A stretch of DNA of 20,637 nucleotides from an uncultured Eubacterium sp. (GCA_910580075.1 CAJTVR010000087.1:1-20637), one strand, 5' to 3'; shown: positions 1 to 8,300, counted from the stretch's first letter. The notes: a model not told the origin generated them from the sequence alone. Translations and numbers: made by a program.

Positions 1-123
1 TCTTACTGTTTGCAGGCGGAACAGAAAAAGGAAAAAGTTTCTCCGCCCGGCGTCCTGGCAGCCCATACTCTGACGTCAGCAGTATCCGAATCCGCAGATT
101 TACTGCATTTTTGCGGAAAATAA
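1..123 (+). CDS. Possible 3' end of an upstream gene (partial, unidentified)
   Basis: The first frame is open from the window edge to a TAA at 121-123 and would give about 40 C-terminal residues, including PGVLAAHTLTSAVSESADLL. The stretch ends just before the A-rich region and promoter of the tRNA gene, a natural place for a gene to stop. I do not recognise the family. A 40-codon open stretch can occur by chance, so this is a weak call. A second frame is also open here but runs on through the tRNA gene and is not credible. Confidence 0.3.
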   Translation, partial: SYCLQAEQKKEKVSPPGVLAAHTLTSAVSESADLLHFCGK

Positions 124-152
124 AAAAATTTAAAAAAATTTCAAAAAAGGGG

Positions 153-181
153 TTGATTTTTTTTGAAAGGCGTTATATAAT
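153..181 (+). promoter_or_regulatory. Promoter of tRNA-Gln
   Basis: TTGATT (153-158) and a perfect TATAAT (176-181) are separated by 17 bp. Just upstream (121-150) lie repeated A-tracts (AAAAAAATTT) that resemble an UP element, as expected for a stable-RNA promoter. The tRNA begins about 43 bp after the -10 box. Confidence 0.8.
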
Positions 182-223
182 ACATCATGTCGAAAGCGAA
201 CAGCACAATGTGCAGAAAGCTAA

Positions 224-295
224 TGGCCCATCGCCAAATGGTAAGGCAACGGACTCTGACTCCGTCATTTCAAGGTTCGAATCCTTGTGGGCCAG
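224..295 (+). tRNA. tRNA-Gln (anticodon CUG)
   Basis: A full cloverleaf can be folded. The acceptor stem is TGGCCCA (224-230) with TGGGCCA (288-294), followed by discriminator G295. The D stem is GCC/GGC (233-235, 245-247). The anticodon stem is ACGGA/TCCGT (249-253, 261-265) around loop CTCTGAC, giving anticodon CTG (256-258), which reads CAG glutamine codons. The T stem is CAAGG/CCTTG around TTCGAAT. No CCA is encoded at the 3' end (CTA follows), so the tail must be added enzymatically. Confidence 0.96.
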
Positions 296-308
296 CTATA
301 GAATGGAG

Positions 309-343
309 AAGACCTCAGTGAGATAATCATTGAGGTCTTTTTT
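309..343 (+). terminator. Terminator of tRNA-Gln
   Basis: AAGACCTCA (309-317) pairs with TGAGGTCTT (331-339), and a T-run continues to 343. It sits 14 nt after the tRNA, so the tRNA is a single-gene transcription unit. Confidence 0.9.
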
Positions 344-376
344 CAGTCAGCAGATCATGACAGGGAGTTGATTGCG

Positions 377-2017
377 ATGGGGATCTATCTGAACAGCAAA
401 AAACCATTTTCCTTATATGAAAGTGAAAAAAAACAGCCTTATTTTGTAGATAAAACGCAGATGCTTCAGGAAATCATACCGCTGGCGGAAACAGGGAACG
501 GTTTTATTTGTATTACAAGGCCGCGCCGTTTTGGAAAAACAGTTATGGCAAATATGATATCCTCTTTTTTTGGAAAAGGCATGGATGCTGAGGGCTTATT
601 TGAAGGACTGTATATTTCACGTCTGGAAAATGCCAGGGAACATTTAAACAGGTATCATGTAATTTCAATATCCTGGAATGAAACTCCCAGAAAGTGCAGT
701 TCTTATATCCAGTATATTGAACGGATAGAAAACAGGCTGGTCAAAGATTTAAAAAGCGTTTTTCCGGATATGGATGCAGATATAAATACAGAAGAAATGC
801 CAGTCTGGGATGTTCTGGAAGAGATTTATGAAAAATACGAGGAAAAGTTTATTTTTGTTTTTGATGAATGGGATTATATTTTTCACCAGAATTTTGTGCA
901 TGAGGCAGATAAAAAATCCTATCTTGTGTTTCTAAGCAGTCTGCTGAAAGATAAACCATATGTTTTATTTGTTTATATGACAGGTATTCTGCCCATTGCC
1001 AAATATTCCAGCGGATCTGAGCTGAATATGTTTCTGGAATATACAATGGCTGCAAAGGAAAAGTACTGCAGGTATTTTGGATTTAGCGATGCAGAGACCG
1101 ATGAATTATATCTTCGCTACAGGGAGTTTACAAAAGATGCGAAAATCAGCCGGGAGGACTTGCGGACATGGTATGACGGCTATCAGACAGCGGCCGGTAT
1201 CAAAATGTATAACCCGCGCTCTGTCGTATGTGCACTGAGGGACAACCAGCTGAGTAATTACTGGACAAGTTCCGGGCCATATGATGAAATCTTTTATTAT
1301 ATTCAAAAAAATATTGCGGAGGTCCGCGACGGGCTGGCACTGATGGTTTCAGGAATACCCGTCAGTGCCAGAGTAGAAGAATATGCCGCAGCTGCTATGC
1401 ATCTTCAGACAAAAGATGAAATATTTTCTGCGATGGTTGTTTATGGCTTTTTAACTTATGAGAATGGAAAAGTATTTATACCGAATAAAGAACTAATGGA
1501 CAGATTTACAGATATGCTGCGCAAAGAACCGTCATTAGGATATATTTACCGCCTGGCCAGGAAATCAGAATGCATGCTGCAGGCAACTCTGCGCGGAGAT
1601 ACAGAGGTTATGACTGAAATACTGGAATATGCACATCATACGGAAACGCCAATGCTGCATTATATTAATGAAACAGAACTTGCAGCCATTGTAAATCTGG
1701 TATATTTATCTGCAAGAGATTCTTACCGCGTGGAGCGGGAGGATAAGGCTGGCACGGGATATGTGGATTTTATATTTTATCCGGAAACAGACCCTTCCGC
1801 AGACGGTATTATTTTAGAACTGAAAATTGATCATACTCCCGAAGATGCAATCAGGCAGATTCATGAGCGAAAGTATGCGCTCCGGTTTTACGGGAAGACA
1901 GGAGAACTGCCGAAATATACCGGGCAGATACTGGCAGTAGGAATTGCTTATGACAGGAAGACAAAGAAGCACAGCTGCAAGGTGGAATATCTGAAAAGGC
2001 ATAATGCCGGGAAATAG
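377..2017 (+). CDS. AAA-ATPase-like family protein with C-terminal PD-(D/E)XK nuclease-like domain
   Basis: This 546-residue protein has the architecture of the AAA-ATPase_like / PDDEXK_9 family common in gut Clostridia and Bacteroidetes, whose function is not established. The N-terminal signature (GIYLNSKKPFSLYE, then YFVDKT) is followed by a P-loop RPRRFGKT (about residues 48-55) and a Walker B FDEWD (about 162-166). The C-terminal region shows the nuclease-like core: an Asp in YVDFIF (about 464), then ELK (481-483) and a downstream QIHERKY segment. ATG at 377 is preferred because GGGAG (363-367) is 9 nt away; an upstream TTG at 368 directly abuts that site. It stands alone between the tRNA unit and a long intergenic region. 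A role in mobile-element or phage interaction is sometimes suggested for such genes, but nothing here shows it. Confidence 0.88.
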   Translation: MGIYLNSKKPFSLYESEKKQPYFVDKTQMLQEIIPLAETGNGFICITRPRRFGKTVMANMISSFFGKGMDAEGLFEGLYISRLENAREHLNRYHVISISWNETPRKCSSYIQYIERIENRLVKDLKSVFPDMDADINTEEMPVWDVLEEIYEKYEEKFIFVFDEWDYIFHQNFVHEADKKSYLVFLSSLLKDKPYVLFVYMTGILPIAKYSSGSELNMFLEYTMAAKEKYCRYFGFSDAETDELYLRYREFTKDAKISREDLRTWYDGYQTAAGIKMYNPRSVVCALRDNQLSNYWTSSGPYDEIFYYIQKNIAEVRDGLALMVSGIPVSARVEEYAAAAMHLQTKDEIFSAMVVYGFLTYENGKVFIPNKELMDRFTDMLRKEPSLGYIYRLARKSECMLQATLRGDTEVMTEILEYAHHTETPMLHYINETELAAIVNLVYLSARDSYRVEREDKAGTGYVDFIFYPETDPSADGIILELKIDHTPEDAIRQIHERKYALRFYGKTGELPKYTGQILAVGIAYDRKTKKHSCKVEYLKRHNAGK

Positions 2018-2110
2018 AAATGAAAGAGCATATCAGAATATCTGAGAGGACATTATAAAGTCGGAAAACAGAAATAAGGAGCATGACAGAAAATCTGAAA
2101 AGGCTTGACA
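1985..2110 (+). repeat. Decayed tandem copies of the AAA-ATPase gene's 3' end
   Basis: The last 33 bp of the gene plus 18 bp beyond its stop (1985-2035, beginning GAATATCTGAAAAGGCAT) recur in diverged form at 2036-2088 (GAATATCTGAGAGGACAT, with AGAAAT and GAGCAT also conserved). A weaker third start appears at 2089 (GAAAATCTGAAAAGGC). The periods are 51 and 53 bp. In the second copy the stop TAG has become CAG. The third copy is recognisable for only about 16 nt. Confidence 0.55.
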
Positions 2111-2120
2111 ATACCTGAAA

Positions 2121-2203
2121 ACTGTTATAAGATAACAGGCAGAATCAAAGAAGCAGTCAGACGATTAGTACAGAACACATGACTGTAATAAAATAACAGG
2201 AGA
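2121..2203 (+). repeat. Short direct repeat, ACTGTTATAAGATAACAGG type
   Basis: ACTGTTATAAGATAACAGG (2121-2139) returns as ACTGTAATAAAATAACAGG (2182-2200), 17 of 19 identical at a 61-bp spacing. Each copy also contains a small inverted repeat (CTGTTAT/ATAACAG). No gene is seen between them. This may be a further remnant of the duplication process acting just upstream. Confidence 0.5.
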
Positions 2204-2290
2204 TGTTTTATGTTAATTGTGAATGTAATGGAGAAAAACGCAAACAAATACTGCGTGGACAGATGTTCCGGCTTGGAGTCTGCCCATTTG

Positions 2291-2310
2291 TCAGCAGTCA
2301 GAACTGCTGA
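2291..2310. promoter_or_regulatory. Inverted repeat upstream of an intergenic promoter (candidate operator)
   Basis: TCAGCAGT (2291-2298) and ACTGCTGA (2303-2310) form a perfect 8-bp inverted repeat around CAGA. It ends about 10 bp before the weak -35 of the promoter whose -10 is at 2341, so a regulator-binding site is plausible. No regulator is identified. Confidence 0.4.
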
Positions 2311-2319
2311 TATTTTCGC

Positions 2320-2346
2320 CTTACATTTGCTTTTATTTGGTATAAT
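2320..2346 (+). promoter_or_regulatory. Extended -10 promoter in the intergenic region
   Basis: A perfect TATAAT (2341-2346) is preceded by TGG (2338-2340), giving the extended -10 form TGnTATAAT. Only a weak -35 (CTTACA, 2320-2325, 15-bp spacing) is visible, which extended -10 promoters tolerate. No convincing coding start follows; the sequence downstream folds into hairpins that end in a terminator. Confidence 0.6.
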
Positions 2347-2352
2347 ATTTTC

Positions 2353-2488
2353 ATATATCAGGACACGGAAATCAGTTACAGTCTGTTATTTCGCAGAACT
2401 GTATACGAAGTGCATCTGCAGATTTTTCTGCAGACAGCAGCAGGACTGGTCTTAAAAGCAGCATGCCGGCAGGGTTATGCTGTTTTTT
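2353..2488 (+). ncRNA. Candidate small structured RNA (~136 nt)
   Basis: Transcription from the extended -10 promoter would start near 2353 and stop at the terminator ending at 2488. Three hairpins fit in this span. TACAGTCTG/CAGaACTGTA (about 2377-2403) has one bulged A. CTGCAGA TTTT TCTGCAG (2416-2433) is perfect. The terminator stem is CAGCAT/ATGCTG followed by six T. I could not match it to 6S RNA, a T-box or a riboswitch. It could be a stand-alone sRNA or an attenuated leader of the MutS2-like gene, although a second terminator lies in between. Confidence 0.45.
2454..2488 (+). terminator. Intrinsic terminator 1 in the intergenic region
   Basis: CAGCAT (2459-2464) pairs with ATGCTG (2477-2482), extended by G-T and A-T pairs, and is followed by TTTTTT (2483-2488). 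Confidence 0.75.
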
Positions 2489-2521
2489 AATATCCAGGTC
2501 ATGCTGCAGCGTGTGACTGAA

Positions 2522-2561
2522 AGGACCATAGCAGATGCTTTGTGCAGCTATGGTCTTTTTT
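2522..2561 (+). terminator. Intrinsic terminator 2 in the intergenic region
   Basis: GACCATAGC (2524-2532) pairs perfectly with GCTATGGTC (2547-2555), followed by six T (2556-2561). It lies 34 nt after terminator 1, with a smaller hairpin (GTCA/TGAC, 2499-2518) between them. Two strong terminators in a row isolate the MutS2-like gene from upstream transcription. The remaining stretch to 2686 holds an inverted repeat CGTAACA/TGTTACG (2603-2621), a possible operator, but no clear promoter. Confidence 0.8.
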
Positions 2562-2686
2562 AATGGCATTTGCAGGGCTCAAAAATAATAAAGAAAGGTA
2601 AACGTAACAAAACCTGTTACGGAAAAAGCAGCAGTCTGGCCTGATTTGACTGATCAGAAAAATACTGCTGTAAAGAGGCTGAATAT

Positions 2687-4615
2687 ATGAATACTGACCA
2701 TACATTAGAATTTGACAAAATCAGACAGAAATGGAAAAATCTTGCGCTCACGAAGGCTGCATCCGACAGAATTGACAGCCAGACGTTTTATCTGAACGAA
2801 AAGGAACTTGTGAAAAATCTGCAGGATACTACAGATGCCCGCCAGTTTATTGAGTCCTGCGGGATGCCGCCGATGTCATCTGCTGATGAGGCAAAGGAGC
2901 TGGTTTTTCTGGCAGAAAAGGAAGGATGCCTGACACCGGACCAGCTAGAGCGGATTGAAAAGATGCTGGCAGCTGTGGAACGGCTGAAAAATTATCTGAA
3001 CAAAGGAAAGCAGCAGGAAAATCCGCTCGCTTATTATGAAATGAATCTGGAATCCTTGACGAATCTGAGAGAAAAAATCGCGGCACAGATACGGGGAGGC
3101 AGAGTTGATGATTATGCATCCAGACAGCTGCAGCGGATACGCAGTGAAATGACAAGACTGAAAGAAAAGATGACCCAGAAAGCAGAGCAGACAATCCGTA
3201 CGCATAAAGAGTGCATGGCAGACAGTTACTGCACACTCCGAAACGGACATATCTGCATTCCGGTTAAAAAAGAATGCAAATCTAAAATTCAGGGTATTAC
3301 CATAGGACAATCCTCTACAGGAAACACACTTTTTATTGAACCGGCTCAGGCTGCCAGAATTCAGGAAGAGTTTCAGCTGCTTCAGATTGAGGAAGAGAAT
3401 GAAGTATACCGTATTCTTTATACACTGAGTGCCATGGTAGCGGATGCAGCAGCACTTATGACAGAAAATATCCGCGTGATTGAAAAACTGGATTATATTT
3501 TTTCTAAAGGAAAATTAAGCATCGATATGGATGCATCCCTGCCGCAGATTAATACGGAAAGGCGCATACTGCTGACAGATGCAAGACATCCTCTGATGGA
3601 CAGAGAAATCTGTGTACCGCTTCAGTTCGAAATCGGAAACGGCACCAGAGGAATCGTGATTACCGGGCCGAACACAGGCGGCAAGACCGCAGCCCTTAAG
3701 ACTGTAGCGCTAAACTGCCTGATGGCTCAGTGCGGGCTTCATGTGACTTGCAGGAAGGCGGATATCTGCATGAACAGCTCTTACCTGTGCGATATCGGAG
3801 ACGGGCAGAATCTGACGGAAAATCTGTCTACCTTTTCGGCACATATCAAAAATGTACTGGAAATTATGCAGCAGGCTGGTCCGGAAAGCCTGGTTATTAT
3901 GGATGAACTCGGTTCAGGAACAGATCCGGCAGAAGGCATGGGAATTGCTGTATCGATACTCGAAGAGCTTAAAAACAGCGGATGCCTGTTTCTTGTAACC
4001 ACACATTATCCGCAGGTAAAAGAATATGCAGACCGCACAGATATGATTCAAAATGCAAGGATGGAATTTGACCGCAACACATTACAGCCGGTTTATCAGA
4101 TGGTCATAGGAAAAGCGGGGGAAAGCTGCGCGTTCTATATAGCACAGAAGCTCGGCATGCCTTCCCATATGCTGAAAACAGCCGTTCGGGCGGCCTATGG
4201 AGAATCGGCGGCAGGCAGCGGGGCTTGTGGAGAAGTCCGGACATTCCAGGATTCTTTGAAAATACAGAAAAGACAGACACACCACCCGCGTATTCAGAAA
4301 TCGAAAAAAACAAAAAAATCCCAAAATACAGCCGGACTTTCCGAAAAATTTAAAATAGGAGACAGTGTGACTGTGCTGCCGGATAAGAAAATCGGGATTG
4401 TATGCGAACCGGTCAATGAAAAGGGTGTACTGCGGGTTCAGCTGCCGGGGAAGAAGATCTGGATTAATCATAAAAGGGTAAAACTGCATGTTTCTGCTGA
4501 CAGGCTGTATCCTGCAGATTATGATTTTTCAATAGTTTTTGATACAGTGGAGAACCGGAAAAAGAGGCATGATATGGAAAGAAAATTTACGGAAGATATG
4601 ATAGAGTCCGAATAG
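2687..4615 (+). CDS. MutS2-like ATPase lacking the C-terminal Smr domain
   Basis: This 642-residue protein carries the MutS-family ATPase core: P-loop GPNTGGKT (327-334), the MutS2-type signature DIGDGQNLTENLSTFSAH (about 369-386), Walker B VIMDEL (403-408) with GSGTDPAEG after it, and the TTHY switch (438-441). The N-terminal half (about 1-290) matches the lever/clamp region of MutS2, including STGNTLFIEP. A KOW-like segment (GDSVTVLPDKKIGIV, about 558-572) follows a basic linker. Classical MutS2 is about 780 residues and ends in an Smr nuclease domain; here the protein ends soon after the KOW-like part, in DYDFSIVFDTVENRKKRHDM. Known MutS2 roles include ribosome-collision rescue and recombination control; without Smr a nuclease step is unlikely. 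AGAGG (2674-2678) supports the start. Confidence 0.88.
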   Translation: MNTDHTLEFDKIRQKWKNLALTKAASDRIDSQTFYLNEKELVKNLQDTTDARQFIESCGMPPMSSADEAKELVFLAEKEGCLTPDQLERIEKMLAAVERLKNYLNKGKQQENPLAYYEMNLESLTNLREKIAAQIRGGRVDDYASRQLQRIRSEMTRLKEKMTQKAEQTIRTHKECMADSYCTLRNGHICIPVKKECKSKIQGITIGQSSTGNTLFIEPAQAARIQEEFQLLQIEEENEVYRILYTLSAMVADAAALMTENIRVIEKLDYIFSKGKLSIDMDASLPQINTERRILLTDARHPLMDREICVPLQFEIGNGTRGIVITGPNTGGKTAALKTVALNCLMAQCGLHVTCRKADICMNSSYLCDIGDGQNLTENLSTFSAHIKNVLEIMQQAGPESLVIMDELGSGTDPAEGMGIAVSILEELKNSGCLFLVTTHYPQVKEYADRTDMIQNARMEFDRNTLQPVYQMVIGKAGESCAFYIAQKLGMPSHMLKTAVRAAYGESAAGSGACGEVRTFQDSLKIQKRQTHHPRIQKSKKTKKSQNTAGLSEKFKIGDSVTVLPDKKIGIVCEPVNEKGVLRVQLPGKKIWINHKRVKLHVSADRLYPADYDFSIVFDTVENRKKRHDMERKFTEDMIESE

Positions 4616-4619
4616 AAAG

Positions 4620-4664
4620 AGCTAAGCCCCAGAGTCTGTAACACTAGGGTTTGGCGGCTTTTTC
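4620..4664 (+). terminator. Probable terminator after the MutS2-like gene
   Basis: AAGCCCCAG (4624-4632) pairs imperfectly with CTAGGGTTT (4644-4652), with one mismatch and one G-U pair. TTTTT follows at 4659-4663 after GGCGGC. It lies directly after the stop codon. Confidence 0.55.
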
Positions 4665-4689
4665 CCGCTGCATTACGATTTCATAATAC

Positions 4690-4718
4690 TTGTCATCTAA
4701 ATGACATAATGATAAAAT
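4690..4718 (+). promoter_or_regulatory. Promoter of the small gene, with overlapping operator-like inverted repeat
   Basis: TTGTCA (4690-4695) and TAAAAT (4713-4718) are 17 bp apart, each one base off consensus. TGTCAT (4691-4696) and ATGACA (4701-4706) form a perfect inverted repeat around CTAA that covers the -35 box and spacer, which is where a repressor would block polymerase. The regulator is unknown. Confidence 0.65.
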
Positions 4719-4754
4719 AGAATTGAACCTTATTATAAAAAAGGAGGACAATTT

Positions 4755-4919
4755 ATGAAAAGTAAAAAACTGTCAGAATATAAAACGTCAGAATATTTAC
4801 ATGATAAAAATAATACTGATCCGGATTTGAAAAATTATATCGGGAATCAATATGTAACACAGCTCATTTATTTATTAACGACAGGAATCGGAGAGGCAGT
4901 AAAAGCTGTCATGTATTAA
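4755..4919 (+). CDS. Small protein of unknown function (54 aa)
   Basis: A strong Shine-Dalgarno AAGGAGG (4741-4747) sits 7 nt before ATG at 4755, and a near-consensus promoter lies just upstream, so translation is well supported despite the small size. The product begins MKSKKLSEYKTSEYLHDKNN and ends TGIGEAVKAVMY. The N-terminal half is polar and charged; the C-terminal half (YVTQLIYLLTTGIGEAVKAV) could form an amphipathic helix and is too short and interrupted for a clear membrane segment. I do not recognise a family. A GC-rich hairpin and a racemase pseudogene with its own ribosome binding site follow, so the two may once have shared a transcript. It could also be the intact head of a lost longer gene. 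Confidence 0.6.
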   Translation: MKSKKLSEYKTSEYLHDKNNTDPDLKNYIGNQYVTQLIYLLTTGIGEAVKAVMY

Positions 4920-4936
4920 CGAAATAATGAATCTGA

Positions 4937-4986
4937 GCGGCCAGGGCAGATCAGGCTCCGGTTTCCGCGCAGTCTGCACTGGCCGC
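4937..4986 (+). other. GC-rich hairpin without a T-tract
   Basis: GCGGCCAG (4937-4944) pairs perfectly with CTGGCCGC (4979-4986), and inside it GCAGA (4946-4950) pairs with TCTGC (4973-4977). No T-run follows, so it is not a classical terminator. It may be a processing or stability element between the small gene and the pseudogene. Confidence 0.55.
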
Positions 4987-5021
4987 TGGCGGGGCATCTA
5001 AAAATATGAGAAGGAGATACA

Positions 5022-5225
5022 ATGAAAAAATTAGGACTGGCTGGCGGAATGGGACCGGCATCAAAAATTCCTTATTATACCTGCTGAAGAGGAAATGAAA
5101 TATATAAATGATAAAATCTCTTCCGAACTAGTCATGGGATCTGCCCTGTTCCTTGCTTAGATACCATGAAAATACATATTCAGAAATTGATTGACTGGAT
5201 TGCCGGATCTGACAGCTTCCAGTAA
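5022..5225 (+). pseudogene. Aspartate/glutamate racemase remnant
   Basis: AAGGAG (5011-5016) precedes an ATG at 5022 that encodes MKKLGLAGGMGPASKIPYYT, closely resembling the start of the aspartate/glutamate racemase family (typically MKKLGLxGGxGPESTxxYY). A TGA at 5085-5087 stops it after 21 residues. The next frame, from 5086, reads EEEMKYINDKISSELVMG, which fits the family's mid-to-C-terminal region, and then stops at 5158. The first frame resumes from about 5139 (CLDTMKIHIQKLIDWI) to a TAA at 5223-5225. A normal racemase has about 230-250 residues, so well over a hundred residues between the N-terminal piece and the later piece are deleted and at least one further frameshift is present. 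The catalytic cysteine regions are not visible. It cannot make a working enzyme. Confidence 0.72.
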
Positions 5226-5254
5226 CATTTTCTTCTATATTAAAAGAAAATACA

Positions 5255-5283
5255 TTGCGTCTCTGAAAATTTTCCAGTATAAT
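5255..5283 (+). promoter_or_regulatory. Promoter of carB
   Basis: TTGCGT (5255-5260) and a perfect TATAAT (5278-5283) are 17 bp apart. Transcription would start near 5290, leaving a leader of about 95 nt before carB. Confidence 0.7.
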
Positions 5284-5318
5284 AATAAATCAGCAAAAGA
5301 TACTAATCTTATCGGCGC

Positions 5319-5364
5319 GGCAGTCCAGCCCGAGGCGTCCATGCATCCTGTCTGGCCTGCTGCC
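5319..5364 (+). promoter_or_regulatory. Leader hairpin upstream of carB
   Basis: GGCAG (5319-5323) pairs with CTGCC (5360-5364), and CCAG (5325-5328) with CTGG (5352-5355). The loop contains TCCAGCCCGAGG, which loosely resembles the PyrR-binding consensus TCCNGNGAGG but with two extra bases. No T-tract follows, so a terminator-based switch is not evident. The hairpin ends 9 nt before the GGAGG ribosome binding site (5374-5378), so an effect on translation is possible. Confidence 0.35.
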
Positions 5365-5384
5365 TTCATCGAGGAGGAACAAGA

Positions 5385-8300
5385 ATGGCTCAAAGAACAG
5401 ATATCCATAAAGTACTGATTATCGGCTCCGGCCCTATTATTATTGGTCAGGCGTGTGAATTTGATTATTCCGGTACCCAGGCATGCAAAGCATTAAAAAG
5501 CCTTGGTTATGAAATCGTGCTGGTCAATTCCAATCCGGCAACCATTATGACAGATCCGGAAACCGCTGACGTTACTTATATTGAACCGCTGAATGCCGCA
5601 CGCATGGAACAGATTATTGCCAAAGAAAGGCCCGATGCGCTGCTGCCAAACCTGGGCGGGCAGTCCGGGCTGAATCTGTGTGCAGAGCTGGCAGGTTCTG
5701 GTATACTGGAAAAATACAATGTGCAGGTCATTGGCGTGCAGACAGATGCAATCGAACGCGGAGAAGACCGCATTGAGTTTAAAAAAGCGATGGACAGCCT
5801 TGGTATAGAAATGGCACGCAGTGAGGTGGCTTATTCGGTAGATGAGGCAGTAAAAATTGCAGACAGCCTGGGCTATCCAGTAGTGCTTCGCCCGGCTTAT
5901 ACGATGGGCGGCGCTGGCGGCGGTCTTGTATATAATGTCGAGGAATTAAAAACTGTCTGTGCGAGAGGGCTGCAGGCCAGCCTGGTCGGTCAGGTTCTGG
6001 TGGAAGAATCTATTTTAGGATGGGAAGAACTGGAACTGGAAGTCGTGCGTGATGCAGATAATAATATGATTACCGTATGCTTTATTGAAAATATCGACCC
6101 GCTGGGCGTGCATACGGGAGATTCATTCTGTTCCGCTCCTATGCTGACCATATCGGAAGAAGTGCAGAAACGTCTGCAGGAGAAATCTTACAAAATTGTA
6201 GAATCGATTCAGGTCATTGGCGGTACAAATGTACAGTGGGCCCATGATCCGAAAACAGACCGGGATATTGTAATTGAAATTAATCCGCGGACATCCCGTT
6301 CTTCAGCGCTGGCATCCAAAGCCACCGGTTTTCCGATTGCCCTGGTATCAGCAAAGCTGGCGTCCGGCCTGACATTAGCTGAAATACCATGTGGAAAATA
6401 CGGGACACTGGACCGGTATGTTCCGGACGGAGATTATGTTGTAATTAAATTTGCAAGGTGGGCATTTGAAAAATTCAAAGGAGCAGAAGACAAGCTCGGC
6501 ACGCAGATGCGGGCAGTGGGCGAAGTTATGAGCATTGGAAAGAATTTTAAAGAAGCATTCCAAAAAGCAGTACGAAGTCTCGAAACAGGCCGCTACGGGC
6601 TTGGCTATGCAAAAGATTTTAACAAAAAATCCAGAGAAGAGCTGTTAAAACTCCTGATTACGCCATCAAGCGAACGTTATTTTATTATTTATGAAGCGCT
6701 GCGCAAGGGCGCTACTGTAGAAGAAATTCATGAGATAACAAAAGTAAAACACTATTTCCTCGAACAGATGAAGGAACTCGTGGAAGAGGAAGAGGCGCTT
6801 GCTGCTGCAAAAGGAAACCTGCCGGAAGACCAGATGCTTATTCAGGCAAAAAAAGACGGATTTTCGGATAAATATTTAAGCCAGATTTTAGAAATATCCG
6901 AAGATACAGTCAGAAACAGGAGAATCTCTCTCGGGCTGGAAGAAGCATGGGAAGGCGTGCATGTAAGCGGAACGCAGAACAGCGCATACTATTATTCTAC
7001 TTATAACGCACAGGATCAAAATCCGGTCACAGAAGGAAAACCGAAAATTATGATTCTTGGCGGAGGGCCGAACCGCATCGGACAGGGAATTGAATTTGAC
7101 TACTGCTGTGTTCATGCTTCCAAAGCACTGAAAGCACTTGGATTTGAGACCATTATCGTAAACTGCAACCCGGAAACAGTGTCTACAGATTACGATACTT
7201 CAGACAAGCTGTATTTTGAGCCGCTGACGATGGAAGACGTATTGAGTATTTACAAAAAAGAACAGCCAGTCGGAGTAATCGCTCAGTTTGGCGGCCAGAC
7301 ACCATTAAATCTGGCAGCAGATTTAGAGAAAAACGGAGTCCGCATACTCGGAACAGCACCGTCTGTCATTGACCTGGCGGAAGACCGTGACCAGTTCCGC
7401 GCCATGATGGAAAAGCTGGATATTCCAATGCCGGAATCAGGCATGGCAGTCAATGTAGAAGAGGCTTTAAAAATTGCAGAAGGAATCGGCTATCCTGTTA
7501 TGGTACGTCCTTCGTATGTTCTGGGCGGAAGAGGCATGGAAGTCGTTTATGATAACGAAATGATGACGGAATACATGAATGCGGCTGTCGGAGTAACACC
7601 GGACCGTCCGATTCTGATTGACCGCTTCCTCGGACATGCGACAGAATGCGAAGCAGATGCCATTAGTGATGGGAATCACGCATTTGTCCCGGCAGTCATG
7701 GAACACATTGAATTAGCAGGCGTGCATTCCGGAGATTCTGCCTGCATTATTCCGTCAAAACATATTTCAGAGGAAAATGTAGAGACAATCAAAGAATATA
7801 CGAGAAAAATTGCAGAAGAAATGCATGTCGAAGGACTTATGAATATGCAGTATGCAATTGAAAAAGGAAAAGTCTATGTACTGGAGGCGAATCCAAGGGC
7901 ATCGCGTACAGTGCCGCTTGTATCCAAAGTATGCAATATCCGCATGGTTCCGCTGGCTATTGATATTATAACGGCTCCGCTGACAGGAAGGCCGTCTCCT
8001 GTACCAGAACTGAAGAATCAGGATATTCCGTATTACGGGGTAAAAGAATCCGTATTTCCATTTAACATGTTCCAGGAAGTAGACCCGGTACTTGGCCCGG
8101 AAATGCGTTCGACTGGAGAAGTACTCGGACTTTCCGCATCCTATGGCGAGGCTTTTTATAAAGCACAGGAAGCCGCGCAGCTGAAACTGCCTCTGGAAGG
8201 AACCGTTCTGATTTCTGTCAGTGACAGAGACAAAGAAGAAGTCGCAGAAGTGGCCGGAGAGTTTGCTAAAGCAGGATTTCATATCATTTCATCCAGGAAT

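Noticed and set aside
111..326. A 71-codon open frame on the + strand
   Set aside because: It runs straight through the tRNA-Gln gene and its promoter and has no family resemblance.
2210..2455. An 81-codon frame with an AGGAG upstream
   Set aside because: It overlaps the extended -10 promoter, the inverted repeat and the hairpin-rich candidate RNA, and the product has no recognisable pattern. A short peptide cannot be fully excluded.
2847..3310. Minus-strand frames of 121 and 129 codons inside the MutS2-like gene
   Set aside because: Antisense shadows of a well-supported gene, with Cys/Ser/Phe-rich low-information products.
5191..5418. A 75-codon frame overlapping the start of carB
   Set aside because: It spans the carB promoter and leader and overlaps the carB start in another frame, with no family match.
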